From Clostridia bacterium (lineage in GTDB: Bacteria; Bacillota_A; Clostridia; Christensenellales; Aristaeellaceae), in contig BNUH01000008.1 of NCBI GenBank assembly GCA_025997215.1, positions 1 to 62,879 on the forward strand: a DNA stretch of 62,879 nucleotides. The letters are read 5' to 3'. Position numbers and translations under genes: made by a program. Below the pieces are notes generated by a model. It had not been told where the DNA came from, ran no database searches, and saw only the letters and a program-made list of their open reading frames with translations. Each line of letters opens with the position of its first letter. The stretch's first letter is position 1. Shown piece after piece: positions 8,496 to 17,846 of this stretch.

Positions 8496-9375
8496 TCCAT
8501 TCATTAACATCAAGAATATCACAAAGGATTATGGCGACGGCCGCGGCAACTTCGACGTGAGCCTTTCCATAGATCGCGGCGAGGTGTTCGGCTTTGTCGG
8601 CACGAACGGCGCGGGTAAAACCACGCTCATCCGGCAGATGATGGGATTCTTGCGCCCGGATAAGGGCAGCATCTCCATCAACGGATTGGACGCGTGGACG
8701 GACTCCGCCGCGATCAAGAAGAGTATCGGATACATACCAGGCGAGATCGCGTTCCCGGACGCTCCTACCGGAACCGAATTCCTGCGCCGTCAAGCGGAAT
8801 TACTCGGGCTGAAGGATATGTCATACGCGCAGTCCATCACGGCAAAGCTGCAGCTTGACCCCACCGCCAATTTGAAGCGGATGTCCAAAGGCATGAAGCA
8901 GAAAACGGCGATTGTGGCGGCGCTTATGGCCGACAGCGAAATCCTGGTCATGGATGAGCCGACGACCGGGCTTGACCCATTGATGCGGGCGGAGTTCGTC
9001 GACATCCTCAACGATGAGAAGCGAAAGGGCAAGACCATGTTCATGTCCAGCCACATGTTTGAGGAAGTGGAGGACACCTGCGACAAGGTGGCGCTAATCA
9101 AGGACGGCAGAATCATCGCCGTTAAATCCACCCTTGATATAAAGCATAACCAGGATAAGGTTTACAAGGTTGAGTTTGATTCGGTTGACGAGTACCTCCG
9201 TTTCACGGGCGAGGCTTTGGACTTTGCCGAGCAGCGTGAAGGGCAGAATCAAGTAATGGTCAACGTCAACGATAGGGATATAAACCGCTTCTTGGCTATA
9301 CTCAAAGGTTATAGGGTGAAGTTTATCACCGAAATCAAATATTCTCTTGAGAAATATTTCAAGAGTCTATATTAA
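8482..9375 (+). CDS. ABC-2 type exporter ATP-binding protein (second of two)
   Basis: Start ATG 8482, 8 bp after AGGGAGG, gives 297 residues. Walker A is GTNGAGKTTL, signature MSKGMKQK, Walker B LVMDEPTTG, switch MSSHMFEEVEDTCD. It is a close paralogue of the preceding gene, sharing the GEVFGFxGxNGAGKTT and YIPGEIAFPDAPTGTEF-type blocks, so the pair arose by tandem duplication. Twelve base pairs separate it from the permease gene. Confidence 0.9.
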   Translation: MPRTDPFINIKNITKDYGDGRGNFDVSLSIDRGEVFGFVGTNGAGKTTLIRQMMGFLRPDKGSISINGLDAWTDSAAIKKSIGYIPGEIAFPDAPTGTEFLRRQAELLGLKDMSYAQSITAKLQLDPTANLKRMSKGMKQKTAIVAALMADSEILVMDEPTTGLDPLMRAEFVDILNDEKRKGKTMFMSSHMFEEVEDTCDKVALIKDGRIIAVKSTLDIKHNQDKVYKVEFDSVDEYLRFTGEALDFAEQREGQNQVMVNVNDRDINRFLAILKGYRVKFITEIKYSLEKYFKSLY

Positions 9376-9386
9376 GGGAGGAACCA

Positions 9387-10712
9387 ATGATGTTCAGCAA
9401 GACGATCTTCAAGCAGACGCTCCGATCAAACTGGAAGTTGTGGCTGGTGTTCACCGCGATAATGGCCGCTATGAGCGCGCTCGTTATCGGGGTTTATGAT
9501 CCCAAAATGATTCAGAGCATGATGGATATGGTCAAGGACATGCCTGGCATAGCCGACATGATGGGCGACCGCATGGGTGGCATGACATCCCTGCTCGGCA
9601 TGCTGGGACAGAGTTTTTATGGCATGCAGGGGGTGATACTGTCGTTGATATTCGTTATCATGACAGGCAACTCGCTCGTCGCATCGCAGGTGGATCGCGG
9701 CTCGATGGCGTATCTGCTTTCAACGCCCATTAAGCGCACCAAGGTTGTGCGCACACAAGCGCTGTACTTGATCACCAGCGTGCTGTGCATGTTCCTTGTT
9801 ATAACTATCGTCGGTCTTTCAACGGTGCAGATTGCCCATCACGGGCTATGGGGATCGGAATATACTGAGGATGTTAAAGCGGCGGCGACTGTACTCAAAC
9901 AGGATAACGAGACCGTTTCCAATGACCTCGCGCTCATCTTGAATAATGAAACCGCGCTGAAAGCGCGAGCGGAGGCAAGGGGTATTGACCTTGACGTCTA
10001 CACGCTTTATCTTAACCAGAAACTCGCGGGCGATAACGATAGTGGTGGCGTGAATCTGCAAACCATGCCTGCCGATCAAATGCCCGCCGAACTAATGAAG
10101 GATATGCAGACCAAGTTCATGGCCGGTATCATGGCTGCGGCGGAGGTACTGGACGTCGATGCCGGCGACTTAGCGACGGACATGGGTAAGATCAAGGCTG
10201 ATCCGGCGGCGCTGGCCGCGGCATCCAAAGCCGCCGCGCTGATCCCTTCCGCAATGTTTCCAGCAGGAACTCCCGAAGATATAATCGACGCACAGAATGA
10301 AACGGCATTCCTGACCATCATCAATACGCAGCTGGCAGGCAATGAGATCAATCTTGATAAAGGCATTGACTTCAGCGTGAAGGATTACTTGATGCTCAAC
10401 CTCGGCGCGTTCCTGCTGATGTTCGCGCTGGCGAGCATTTCGTTCCTGTTCTCATGCGTGTTCAACCTGTCAAAAAATTCGCTCGCGCTTGGGGCGGGGA
10501 TTCCGGTTGCGTTCTTCATATTCCAGATCATGTCGCAGGTGGGCAGCAGTTTGGAGAATTTCAAGTATCTTTCGCTGAACACATTGTTCGCGCCAGGAGA
10601 TATAACGGGCGGCGGGACATACTGGCCGCAATTTACGATTCTGGCCGTGCTTGGTGTTGTTCTGTATGCCGTTGGCATAAAGGTGTTCAAGGAGAAGGAT
10701 CTGCCGCTGTAG
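9387..10712 (+). CDS. ABC-2 type transporter permease
   Basis: The 441-residue membrane protein starts at ATG 9387 behind GGGAGG. One helix lies near the N-terminus (residues 14-34). A Met-rich segment (MMDMVKDMPGIADMMGDRMG) follows, then helices around 75-98 and 130-155. Next comes a hydrophilic region of about 150 residues, probably extracellular, and then a C-terminal cluster of helices (residues 335-435). This matches the ABC-2 permease family with a large loop. It is the last gene of the TetR-linked export cluster. Confidence 0.85.
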   Translation: MMFSKTIFKQTLRSNWKLWLVFTAIMAAMSALVIGVYDPKMIQSMMDMVKDMPGIADMMGDRMGGMTSLLGMLGQSFYGMQGVILSLIFVIMTGNSLVASQVDRGSMAYLLSTPIKRTKVVRTQALYLITSVLCMFLVITIVGLSTVQIAHHGLWGSEYTEDVKAAATVLKQDNETVSNDLALILNNETALKARAEARGIDLDVYTLYLNQKLAGDNDSGGVNLQTMPADQMPAELMKDMQTKFMAGIMAAAEVLDVDAGDLATDMGKIKADPAALAAASKAAALIPSAMFPAGTPEDIIDAQNETAFLTIINTQLAGNEINLDKGIDFSVKDYLMLNLGAFLLMFALASISFLFSCVFNLSKNSLALGAGIPVAFFIFQIMSQVGSSLENFKYLSLNTLFAPGDITGGGTYWPQFTILAVLGVVLYAVGIKVFKEKDLPL

Positions 10713-10722
10713 TGCGATCGGT

Positions 10723-10760
10723 TGTAAACGTGTCCGGCTATTAAGCCGGACACGTTTACA
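10723..10760 (+). terminator. Perfect 17-bp hairpin after the exporter operon
   Basis: The arms 10723-10739 and 10744-10760 are exact inverse complements around the loop ATTA. The position, 11 bp after the permease stop, fits a terminator, although the following tract is TAATATTT rather than a pure T run. Confidence 0.7.
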
Positions 10761-10782
10761 TAATATTTGCAAATGTCAGCTA

Positions 10783-10911
10783 TTAAACTACCAATGGCAC
10801 ATCCATAACGATAATCGCCGTTCCCATGTCCTTTGAGATGATGCGCTACTGCACAATAATCTCCGCGTAGTTGCGCCCGAGGCGGTCGTTACTCTTAACA
10901 TAAAAATCCTG
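10783..10911 (-). pseudogene. Relic of a serine recombinase (resolvase/invertase) catalytic domain
   Basis: Read on the minus strand from 10911 the frame gives QDFYVKSNDRLGRNYAEIIV, Q, then an in-frame TAG, then RIISKDMGTAIIVMDVPLVV before a stop. This matches the conserved S-x-D-R-L-G-R-N-Y-x-E-I ... W-R-I-I-T-K-E-x-G-x-D-I-V-V-x-D-M-P-L-L core of serine recombinases, with the Trp codon changed to a stop. Both ends are missing. It marks an old mobile-element insertion in the gap 10761-11156, which otherwise holds only the promoter listed next. Confidence 0.6.
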
Positions 10912-11076
10912 TAGTGCATAGTGTTGATTTCCTTTAGTTCAGATGATATGTTAGTATCGATTATTATTTGGAACATGAGAAGAAAAACCTCTTGGTGCAG
11001 AATATCGGATGTGCAGGATGATTGACGAATGGCGCGGATTTAGCTGCTGCCGCACGATTGTCACCATACGATTCCC

Positions 11077-11105
11077 TTGACACCCGCGCTGGAAATGAGT
11101 ATTAT
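11077..11105 (+). promoter_or_regulatory. Sigma-A-type promoter for the FAD oxidoreductase gene
   Basis: TTGACA (11077-11082), 17-bp spacer, TATTAT (11100-11105), about 50 bp before the ATG. Confidence 0.75.
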
Positions 11106-11156
11106 ATACATGCAAACAACATAATAATACTAAATTCATTATCAGTGAGGTTGTAT

Positions 11157-12581
11157 ATGGGAGCTGATTCACCCGCGGCGGACGCGGCATTCGATGTAAT
11201 AATTATCGGAGCGGGTCCGGCGGGGATATTCACCGCGCTTGAATTGACCGAGCTGAAGCCCGACGCGTCCATCGCCATGCTGGATATCGGCCGTGCGATC
11301 GCCCGGCGCGAATGCCCGGCGCGCAAGACCGGTCGCTGCGTGCACTGCGTGCCGTGCGCGATAGTGCATGGCTGGGCGGGAGCCGGGGCGTTCTCCGACG
11401 GGAAGCTGTCGCTGTCGGACGAGGTCGGCGGTCACATCACGGAGTACATACCCCACGAGGATGCCATGGCGTTGATCCGGCATGCCGACGATATTTACCT
11501 GCGGTTCGGCGCGCCCGTGACGGTGCACGGGTTGAATTCGCCCAAGGTGGATGAGATCGCATACGAGGCAAGCCGCTACAATATCCGGCTGATCCCCTGC
11601 CCCGTGCGGCATCTGGGCACCGAGAACGCCGCCCGTGTGCTGGGCAACATGCACACCGCGCTGGATGGCAAGATCGAATTCTTTGAACTGACTACCGCGC
11701 AGGATTTATTGGTCGAGGATGGCCGCATCGCAGGGGTGACGGTCACGGCGCGGGATGGTTCGGTGCGCACGCTAAAAGCGCCGAAAATTGTCGCGGCGCC
11801 CGGACGCGGCGGCGCGGCTTGGCTGTCGCGCCAGATACAACGGTTAGGCTTGGGTACAAAGCATAACGAGGTGGATATCGGCGTTCGGGTGGAAGTGCCC
11901 AACGCTATATTAGATCATCTAACAAAACATTTATATGAGGCGAAGTTAGTTTACTACTCGGACACATATGAGAATAAGGTCCGCACATTCTGCATGAACC
12001 CTGGCGGTGTCGTCTCCCAGGAACACTATGAGGGCGGGTTGGCGGTCGTAAACGGGCACAGCTACGCCGATCCCGCGCTGCGCACGGCGAATACCAACTT
12101 CGCAGTGTTGGTTTCGACGGGGTTTACGGAGCCGTTCAACCAGCCGATCGAGTATGGCCGCTACATCGCGCAGTTGGCGAATATGCTGACCGGCGGCCCG
12201 ATCATGGTGCAGCGCCTAGGTGATCTGATGCACGGCCACAGAACCAACTCCGATCGGTTGTCGAAATCCACAACCATTCCGACGCTCGCCACCGCAGTGC
12301 CTGGCGACCTGTCCTTCGCGCTCCCGTCGCGCCACTTGACCTCGATCATCGAGGCATTGCGCGCGTTCGACCACCTTGCGCCGGGATTATTCGACAGGAA
12401 TACGCTGCTCTACGGCGTCGAAGTGAAGTTTTACTCGTCTAAAGTGCGCGTCAACGAGCGGTTCGAGACGGAGATTCCGGGGCTGTACGCGATCGGCGAC
12501 GGCGCGGGCATTACCCGCGGCTTGATGCAGGCATCGTGCACGGGTATTGCCGTCGCGCGGGATATTGCATCTGCGAGATAA
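11157..12581 (+). CDS. NAD(P)/FAD-dependent oxidoreductase (COG2509-like)
   Basis: The start is ATG 11157 behind GTGAGG, giving 474 residues. The N-terminal Rossmann motif is VIIIGAGPAGIFTALEL (residues 14-30) and the C-terminal FAD-binding segment is GLYAIGDGAGITRGLMQA. A cysteine-containing block, TGRCVHCVPCAIVHGWAGAG, and AFSDGKLSLSDEVGG are typical of the uncharacterised FAD-dependent dehydrogenases annotated COG2509. The CxxCxxC arrangement might bind a cluster or serve as redox thiols. The substrate is unknown. It stands alone, convergent with the AraD-like gene 18 bp downstream. Confidence 0.85.
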   Translation: MGADSPAADAAFDVIIIGAGPAGIFTALELTELKPDASIAMLDIGRAIARRECPARKTGRCVHCVPCAIVHGWAGAGAFSDGKLSLSDEVGGHITEYIPHEDAMALIRHADDIYLRFGAPVTVHGLNSPKVDEIAYEASRYNIRLIPCPVRHLGTENAARVLGNMHTALDGKIEFFELTTAQDLLVEDGRIAGVTVTARDGSVRTLKAPKIVAAPGRGGAAWLSRQIQRLGLGTKHNEVDIGVRVEVPNAILDHLTKHLYEAKLVYYSDTYENKVRTFCMNPGGVVSQEHYEGGLAVVNGHSYADPALRTANTNFAVLVSTGFTEPFNQPIEYGRYIAQLANMLTGGPIMVQRLGDLMHGHRTNSDRLSKSTTIPTLATAVPGDLSFALPSRHLTSIIEALRAFDHLAPGLFDRNTLLYGVEVKFYSSKVRVNERFETEIPGLYAIGDGAGITRGLMQASCTGIAVARDIASAR

Positions 12582-12599
12582 TTAATATGTGTTAATAAT

Positions 12600-13319
12600 C
12601 TACTTCTGCCCGTACGTAGCATTCGAGCCGTGCTTGCGCTCGTAATGCTTACGTCGCAGCGATTCGTCCAGCTTGCCCATTCCGCCGTATTGCGAGGACA
12701 TCAGCGCGCTTTGGATGCTGTTGATCTTCGCGACTTCCTCCAGTATCATCATGTGCTCAACCGCGTGATACCCACTATTCCCCCATGAGAATGGGCCATG
12801 CTGCCGCACCAGCGCGGCCGGGGTACCCATCGGATCGCGCCCATCCTTATTCGAAAACGCCTCGATAATGACGTCGCCCGTCGCGGCTTCGTACGCAGCG
12901 TCAATCTCCTGCTTTTTCAACTTTCGGGTAATCGGCACTTCGCCGTCGAACGTATCCGCGTGTGTCGTTCCCGCACACACGATCCCCCAACCGAATTGGC
13001 TCCACGCCGTGGAGTATGTCGAATGCGCGTGGCAAATGCCGCCGACGTCCGCCCAGGCCTGATACAGCTTCAGATGCGTCGGCGTATCGGAGGATGGATT
13101 CAAATCCCCCCAAATTATGTCACCAGTTTTTAGTGAAACTACCACAATGTCGTCCACCGTCATCCGGTTGTATGGTACTCCACTGGGTTTTATCGCGAAT
13201 ACCCCCGCCACGCGGTCGGCTTCGCTGACGTTACCCCATGTCAGTATAACTAATCCGCTCCTCGCAAGCAGCAGGTTCGCATCCAGCACTCGCTGGCGCA
13301 ATGATGTGTATTCCTCCAT
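12600..13319 (-). CDS. araD: L-ribulose-5-phosphate 4-epimerase (AraD-like class II aldolase family)
   Basis: The 239-residue protein carries the family blocks: TWGNVSEADR, FAIKPSGVPY, SDTPTHLKLYQAW, the zinc-ligand motif CHAHSTYSTAW and TTHADTF, and the C-terminal QHGPFSWGNSGYHAVEHM. These are AraD/SgbE/UlaF signatures, so the reaction is probably L-ribulose-5-P to D-xylulose-5-P, with L-xylulose-5-P or L-fuculose-P as alternatives. The ATG at 13319 is preferred over 13325 because AGGAG is then 8 bp away. There is no arabinose operon nearby. It follows the YfbR-like gene by 41 bp and is probably cotranscribed. Confidence 0.88.
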   Translation of the reverse strand: MEEYTSLRQRVLDANLLLARSGLVILTWGNVSEADRVAGVFAIKPSGVPYNRMTVDDIVVVSLKTGDIIWGDLNPSSDTPTHLKLYQAWADVGGICHAHSTYSTAWSQFGWGIVCAGTTHADTFDGEVPITRKLKKQEIDAAYEAATGDVIIEAFSNKDGRDPMGTPAALVRQHGPFSWGNSGYHAVEHMMILEEVAKINSIQSALMSSQYGGMGKLDESLRRKHYERKHGSNATYGQK

Positions 13320-13360
13320 AACCATCGCTCCTATTCAATCATAATATTCGTTAAATGGTA

Positions 13361-13936
13361 TTAGTTCAGCTCATCCAGTGCCAAGCCGAAGCTCGGCGCG
13401 TAATCCTTCAGGAAAATCGCCACCTCTGGCAGTGTGTTCTGCTGAATCTTATTCAGCGTCGCGTCCGCAGCCTTGCGGAATTCCTCATTCCCCGCCGACA
13501 ATTCCTCCACGCATTTCAGGTACGCGGCCAAACTGTCGGCAGCCTTGATGAGCCGCCAGCATTCCGACGACGTGTCCGGCTGGATCATCTCCCGATAGGT
13601 CGCCGCCATGGGTTCGGGCAGCATGCTCAGCAACTTTTCCTGCGACGCGCGCTCGATCTCCTTGTACGCCGCTGCTATCCCAGGGTTGAAATACTTGATG
13701 GGTGTGGCCATGTCGCCAGTTATCACTTCAGAAGCATCATGATACAGCGCGACGGCGGCGCAATGATCCGGATCGATCGTCCCGCCGAATTGGTCGCGCC
13801 GGATTATCGCCAGCGCGTGCGCCAGTATTGCCGTCAGCGCCGCGTGCTCCAGGTCGTTCTCGGGCATCGAGTTGCGCATCAGGCTCCAGCGCCGGATGTG
13901 CCGCATCCTCGACAGATACGCGAAAAAATGATGCAT
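13361..13936 (-). CDS. yfbR: HD-domain 5'-deoxynucleotidase, YfbR-like
   Basis: The start ATG 13936 has AAGGAG 8 bp upstream, giving 191 residues. The sequence follows E. coli YfbR closely: MHHFFAYLSRMRHIRRWSLM at the N-terminus, EHAALTAILAHALA, and the HD pair YHDASEVITGDMATPIKYFN, then ADSLAAYLKCVEELSAGNEEF and a C-terminal PSFGLALDEL. YfbR removes the 5' phosphate from dNMPs with a divalent metal in the cytosol, in nucleotide salvage. It is the first gene of a two-gene minus-strand unit with araD and is divergent from thiT. Confidence 0.9.
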   Translation of the reverse strand: MHHFFAYLSRMRHIRRWSLMRNSMPENDLEHAALTAILAHALAIIRRDQFGGTIDPDHCAAVALYHDASEVITGDMATPIKYFNPGIAAAYKEIERASQEKLLSMLPEPMAATYREMIQPDTSSECWRLIKAADSLAAYLKCVEELSAGNEEFRKAADATLNKIQQNTLPEVAIFLKDYAPSFGLALDELN

Positions 13937-13947
13937 GTCGACACTCC

Positions 13948-13976
13948 TTGACAAATCGCGCGTGTTATGATACTCT
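13948..13976 (+). promoter_or_regulatory. Promoter of the TPP riboswitch-thiT transcript
   Basis: TTGACA (13948-13953), 17-bp spacer, TACTCT (13971-13976). The aptamer starts just after the expected start point. The -35 overlaps the ribosome-binding region of the divergent YfbR gene. Confidence 0.6.
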
Positions 13977-13982
13977 TGCTGA

Positions 13983-14096
13983 AACCGCTGGGGGCGCTGC
14001 GGGATTCACATGAATTCCACGGCTGAGAGGGCAGACCGCCCAACCCTTGGAACCTGTGTAGGTAATCCTACCGAAGGGAAGCGCGGATACCGTGTA
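13983..14096 (+). promoter_or_regulatory. TPP (THI element) riboswitch aptamer
   Basis: All conserved THI blocks are present in order: CTGGGGGCGC, GGCTGAGAGGG, ACCGCCCAACCCTTGGAACCTG (14036-14057), GTAGGTAATCCTACCG and AAGGGAAGCG. The downstream hairpin at 14139-14175 is a perfect expression platform, so thiamine pyrophosphate should cause premature termination before thiT. Confidence 0.96.
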
Positions 14097-14138
14097 TGAA
14101 TTCATAATCGTTATGTGAATCCTGCCGGAGCCAACCGC

Positions 14139-14175
14139 TTCCCGCTTGCGCGCGCCGCACGCGGGAATTTATTTT
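14139..14175 (+). terminator. Riboswitch-controlled intrinsic terminator before thiT
   Basis: TTCCCGC (14139-14145) pairs with GCGGGAA (14161-14167). After one mismatch an inner TGCG/CGCA stem closes a 5-base loop. TTTATTTT follows. The ribosome site of thiT begins at the next base, so termination fully excludes the gene. Confidence 0.85.
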
Positions 14176-14190
14176 GGGGAGGAAACTAAA

Positions 14191-14820
14191 GTGTTCTCGA
14201 GATTCGCAAAGATATCCGCGCCAACCTGGGGTGTGCTGATCGCCTTGATCCTCATCGGCGCGGGGGTCATGGTTCTCGCGCGCGGCCGTAAGGAACTGCG
14301 CTCGCCGCGTATCCTGGCTATTGGCGCGCTGTGCGTTGCGTTGGCGTTCGTGCTGCACTGCGTCAAGCTGTTCAGCATGCCCCAGGGCGGCAGCGTCACT
14401 CCGGCATCCATGCTGCCCATCCTCGCGTTTGCGTACTACTTCGGCCTCGCACCGGGCGTGCTGGCGGGCGTGGCATTCGGCCTGTTGAATCTGCTCTACA
14501 GCCCGGATATTCTTAGCTTCTGGCAAGTGATGCTGGATTATCCAATCGCGTTTGGGATTCTTGGATTGGCCGCGCTGTTCCGGGGTTGGCGGGACGACGG
14601 TGGATTCCTTGTTGGAATTTTGGTTGGCGTCGTAGGAAGGTTTATCTGCGCGATACTCGCGGGCGTGGTCTTTTGGTACGAGTATGCCGGCGCGCAGAAT
14701 CCGCTCATTTACTCGATCATATATAACGGATCGTACCTGCTGCCGGAGATGATCATCTGCGTGGCGGTTGCGGCAATACCGGGCGTTAGGTCAATGCTAA
14801 AGAGGATTGCTACTGTTTAA
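14191..14820 (+). CDS. thiT: ThiT, thiamine-specific S component of an ECF transporter
   Basis: The GTG at 14191 is 8 bp after GGGGAGG (14176-14182); in-frame TTG codons upstream fall inside the terminator. The 209-residue protein has six predicted membrane helices and the ThiT hallmarks: GGSVTPASMLPILAFAYYFG, GVLAGVAFGLLNLL, a helix-5 segment RFICAILAGVVFWYEYA and YSIIYNGSYLLPEMIIC. It binds thiamine and needs the shared EcfAA'T module, which is not in this window. Regulation by the upstream TPP riboswitch agrees with the substrate. Confidence 0.95.
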   Translation: MFSRFAKISAPTWGVLIALILIGAGVMVLARGRKELRSPRILAIGALCVALAFVLHCVKLFSMPQGGSVTPASMLPILAFAYYFGLAPGVLAGVAFGLLNLLYSPDILSFWQVMLDYPIAFGILGLAALFRGWRDDGGFLVGILVGVVGRFICAILAGVVFWYEYAGAQNPLIYSIIYNGSYLLPEMIICVAVAAIPGVRSMLKRIATV

Positions 14821-14837
14821 CCCTGCGGGGGGATTTT

Positions 14838-14932
14838 CGGGGGCTTTGCCCCCGGACCCTCACCAGGGGCTTTCAGCCCCTTGGATCCCCTGACCAGGGC
14901 ATTGCCCTGGACCTTCATTTTACCGTTAATCA
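14838..14932 (-). repeat. Three-hairpin intergenic repeat (family 1), copy 1
   Basis: On the plus strand the unit reads as three short stem-loops in a row: GGGGGCTTTGCCCCC, AGGGGCTTTCAGCCCCT and CCAGGGCATTGCCCTGG, joined by GGACCCTCACC and TGGATCCCCTGA, with a tail TTTTACCGTTAAT. Other copies are at 16881, 50010 and 59095. It lies between the convergent thiT and atpC genes. Confidence 0.85.
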
Positions 14933-14937
14933 AAACC

Positions 14938-15357
14938 TTACTGTGGATTATTTTTAGCCACACGTTCAGTAACCTGCAGCCGTGTCATAGCGCGCGCCAG
15001 CATACTCCGCGCCAACACGAATTCCCTCTGACTCTGCTGCTGCCGCAACGCTTCCTCCGCTGCGCGTCGATCGTCCTCAGCCCTTCGCCTATCGATATCC
15101 TCCGGCCATTCCGCCGTCTGTAATATTATCGTAACACTCTCCGGCAATATCGTAACAAACCCATCGCTAGCCGCGACCTCCCTAACCGCCCCTTCCATCG
15201 TCATCCGTACAACGCCATCGACCAATATCACGACCTCCGGTTGGTGCCCCACGAGCACCCCGTACAGCCCATCCACCGTCGGGAACACCAACTCCTCCGC
15301 GTCCCCCTCGAAGAACGTTCGCTCCGGTGTCAGTATCACTATATGGAAACTACGCAT
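14938..15357 (-). CDS. atpC: F1Fo ATP synthase subunit epsilon
   Basis: A 139-residue epsilon subunit: MRSFHIVILTPERTFFEGDAEELVFPTVDG opens the N-terminal beta-sandwich (VFPTVDGLYGVLVGHQPEVVIL) and a C-terminal helical hairpin (DIDRRRAEDDRRAAEEALRQ... LARSMLARAMTRLQV) follows. It joins gamma to the c-ring and can inhibit ATP hydrolysis. It is the last gene of the atp operon, 4 bp after the beta gene. Confidence 0.95.
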   Translation of the reverse strand: MRSFHIVILTPERTFFEGDAEELVFPTVDGLYGVLVGHQPEVVILVDGVVRMTMEGAVREVAASDGFVTILPESVTIILQTAEWPEDIDRRRAEDDRRAAEEALRQQQSQREFVLARSMLARAMTRLQVTERVAKNNPQ

Positions 15358-15361
15358 ACCA

Positions 15362-16980
<1,619 letters not shown>

Positions 16981-17844
16981 TCATAACCCAGCGCCAGCGA
17001 TTATCTCCGTGAGTTCCTGCGTGATAGCGGCTTGCCGCGCATGCCCCCACTGGATGTTCAATCGGTTGAGCATCTCATCCGCGTTATGCGTAGCGGCGTA
17101 CATCGCCGTCATCCGCGCGAAATGTTCCGACGCGTACGCCTGCACCAGCGCCGAATAAACCCACCCAATCAAGTAATGTTTAACCATCATATCCAGCGCG
17201 TCATACCTCGACGGATGATACATCAACCCATGCACCGGCGTCTCAATCGGCGCGGCATCCTCAAAATCCTCGTGGAATATCGGCAGCAGCCGTCTAGCCG
17301 TAGGCATCAGCACCGAGCCGCTCCGTAGCTGTGTGTATACAACGTAAACATTATCCAACGCGTCCTGTCCGAACAGGTAACAAAGCTCCGTCGTAATCGC
17401 TCTTGCGTTCCTCAAACTGGGATCCTGTATCACGTGCATGTAATGCACATCCGGGTGCTGCCCGCGCTTCATGAAATAATCCGCGGCCATATGCCCGATA
17501 ACCAGCAGGCTACGCTTATCCGTAGGTGTCTGTTGCATGGTCGACTCCGCCAGCTTCAACACCTCATGATTGTATCCGCCGCACAACCCCTTATCGCCCG
17601 CTATGACCAGATACGCCGTCCGTTCGCCATGCGGTCTGAAGAACGGGTTACTCGTCGGCGTGTGTATGCTCTCCAATATGAACCGGATATTCGACCGCGT
17701 GCGTTCAAATGAAACCTCATTCTGGTCATGCATACGCATCGCACGCTTCATCTTGGCCGAGGCGATCAGGTACATCGCGCGGGTAATCTTGCGCGTATCC
17801 TCCACAACCTTCCGGTGATGGCGAATCTCCTGCAGCGCGCCCAC
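16981..17844 (-). CDS. atpG: F1Fo ATP synthase subunit gamma
   Basis: A 287-residue central-stalk subunit. The N-terminal helix MGALQEIRHHRKVVEDTRKITRAMYLIASAKMKRA and the C-terminal helix with ATHNADEMLNRLNIQWGHARQAAITQELTEIIAGA form the rotor coiled coil. GDKGLCGGYNHEVLKLAE is the conserved family block. The start is GTG 17844 with AGGAGG 6 bp upstream, 2 bp after the delta-alpha stop. No cyanobacterial-type regulatory insertion is seen. Confidence 0.95.
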   Translation of the reverse strand: MGALQEIRHHRKVVEDTRKITRAMYLIASAKMKRAMRMHDQNEVSFERTRSNIRFILESIHTPTSNPFFRPHGERTAYLVIAGDKGLCGGYNHEVLKLAESTMQQTPTDKRSLLVIGHMAADYFMKRGQHPDVHYMHVIQDPSLRNARAITTELCYLFGQDALDNVYVVYTQLRSGSVLMPTARRLLPIFHEDFEDAAPIETPVHGLMYHPSRYDALDMMVKHYLIGWVYSALVQAYASEHFARMTAMYAATHNADEMLNRLNIQWGHARQAAITQELTEIIAGAGL

Positions 17845-17846
17845 GG

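Noticed and set aside
13355..13951. 198-codon plus-strand frame opposite the YfbR-like gene
   Set aside because: The opposite strand encodes a full-length YfbR homologue with the HD motif; this is its shadow.
14146..14190. Upstream TTG start for ThiT
   Set aside because: It lies within the riboswitch terminator stem; the GTG at 14191 has an optimal ribosome site.
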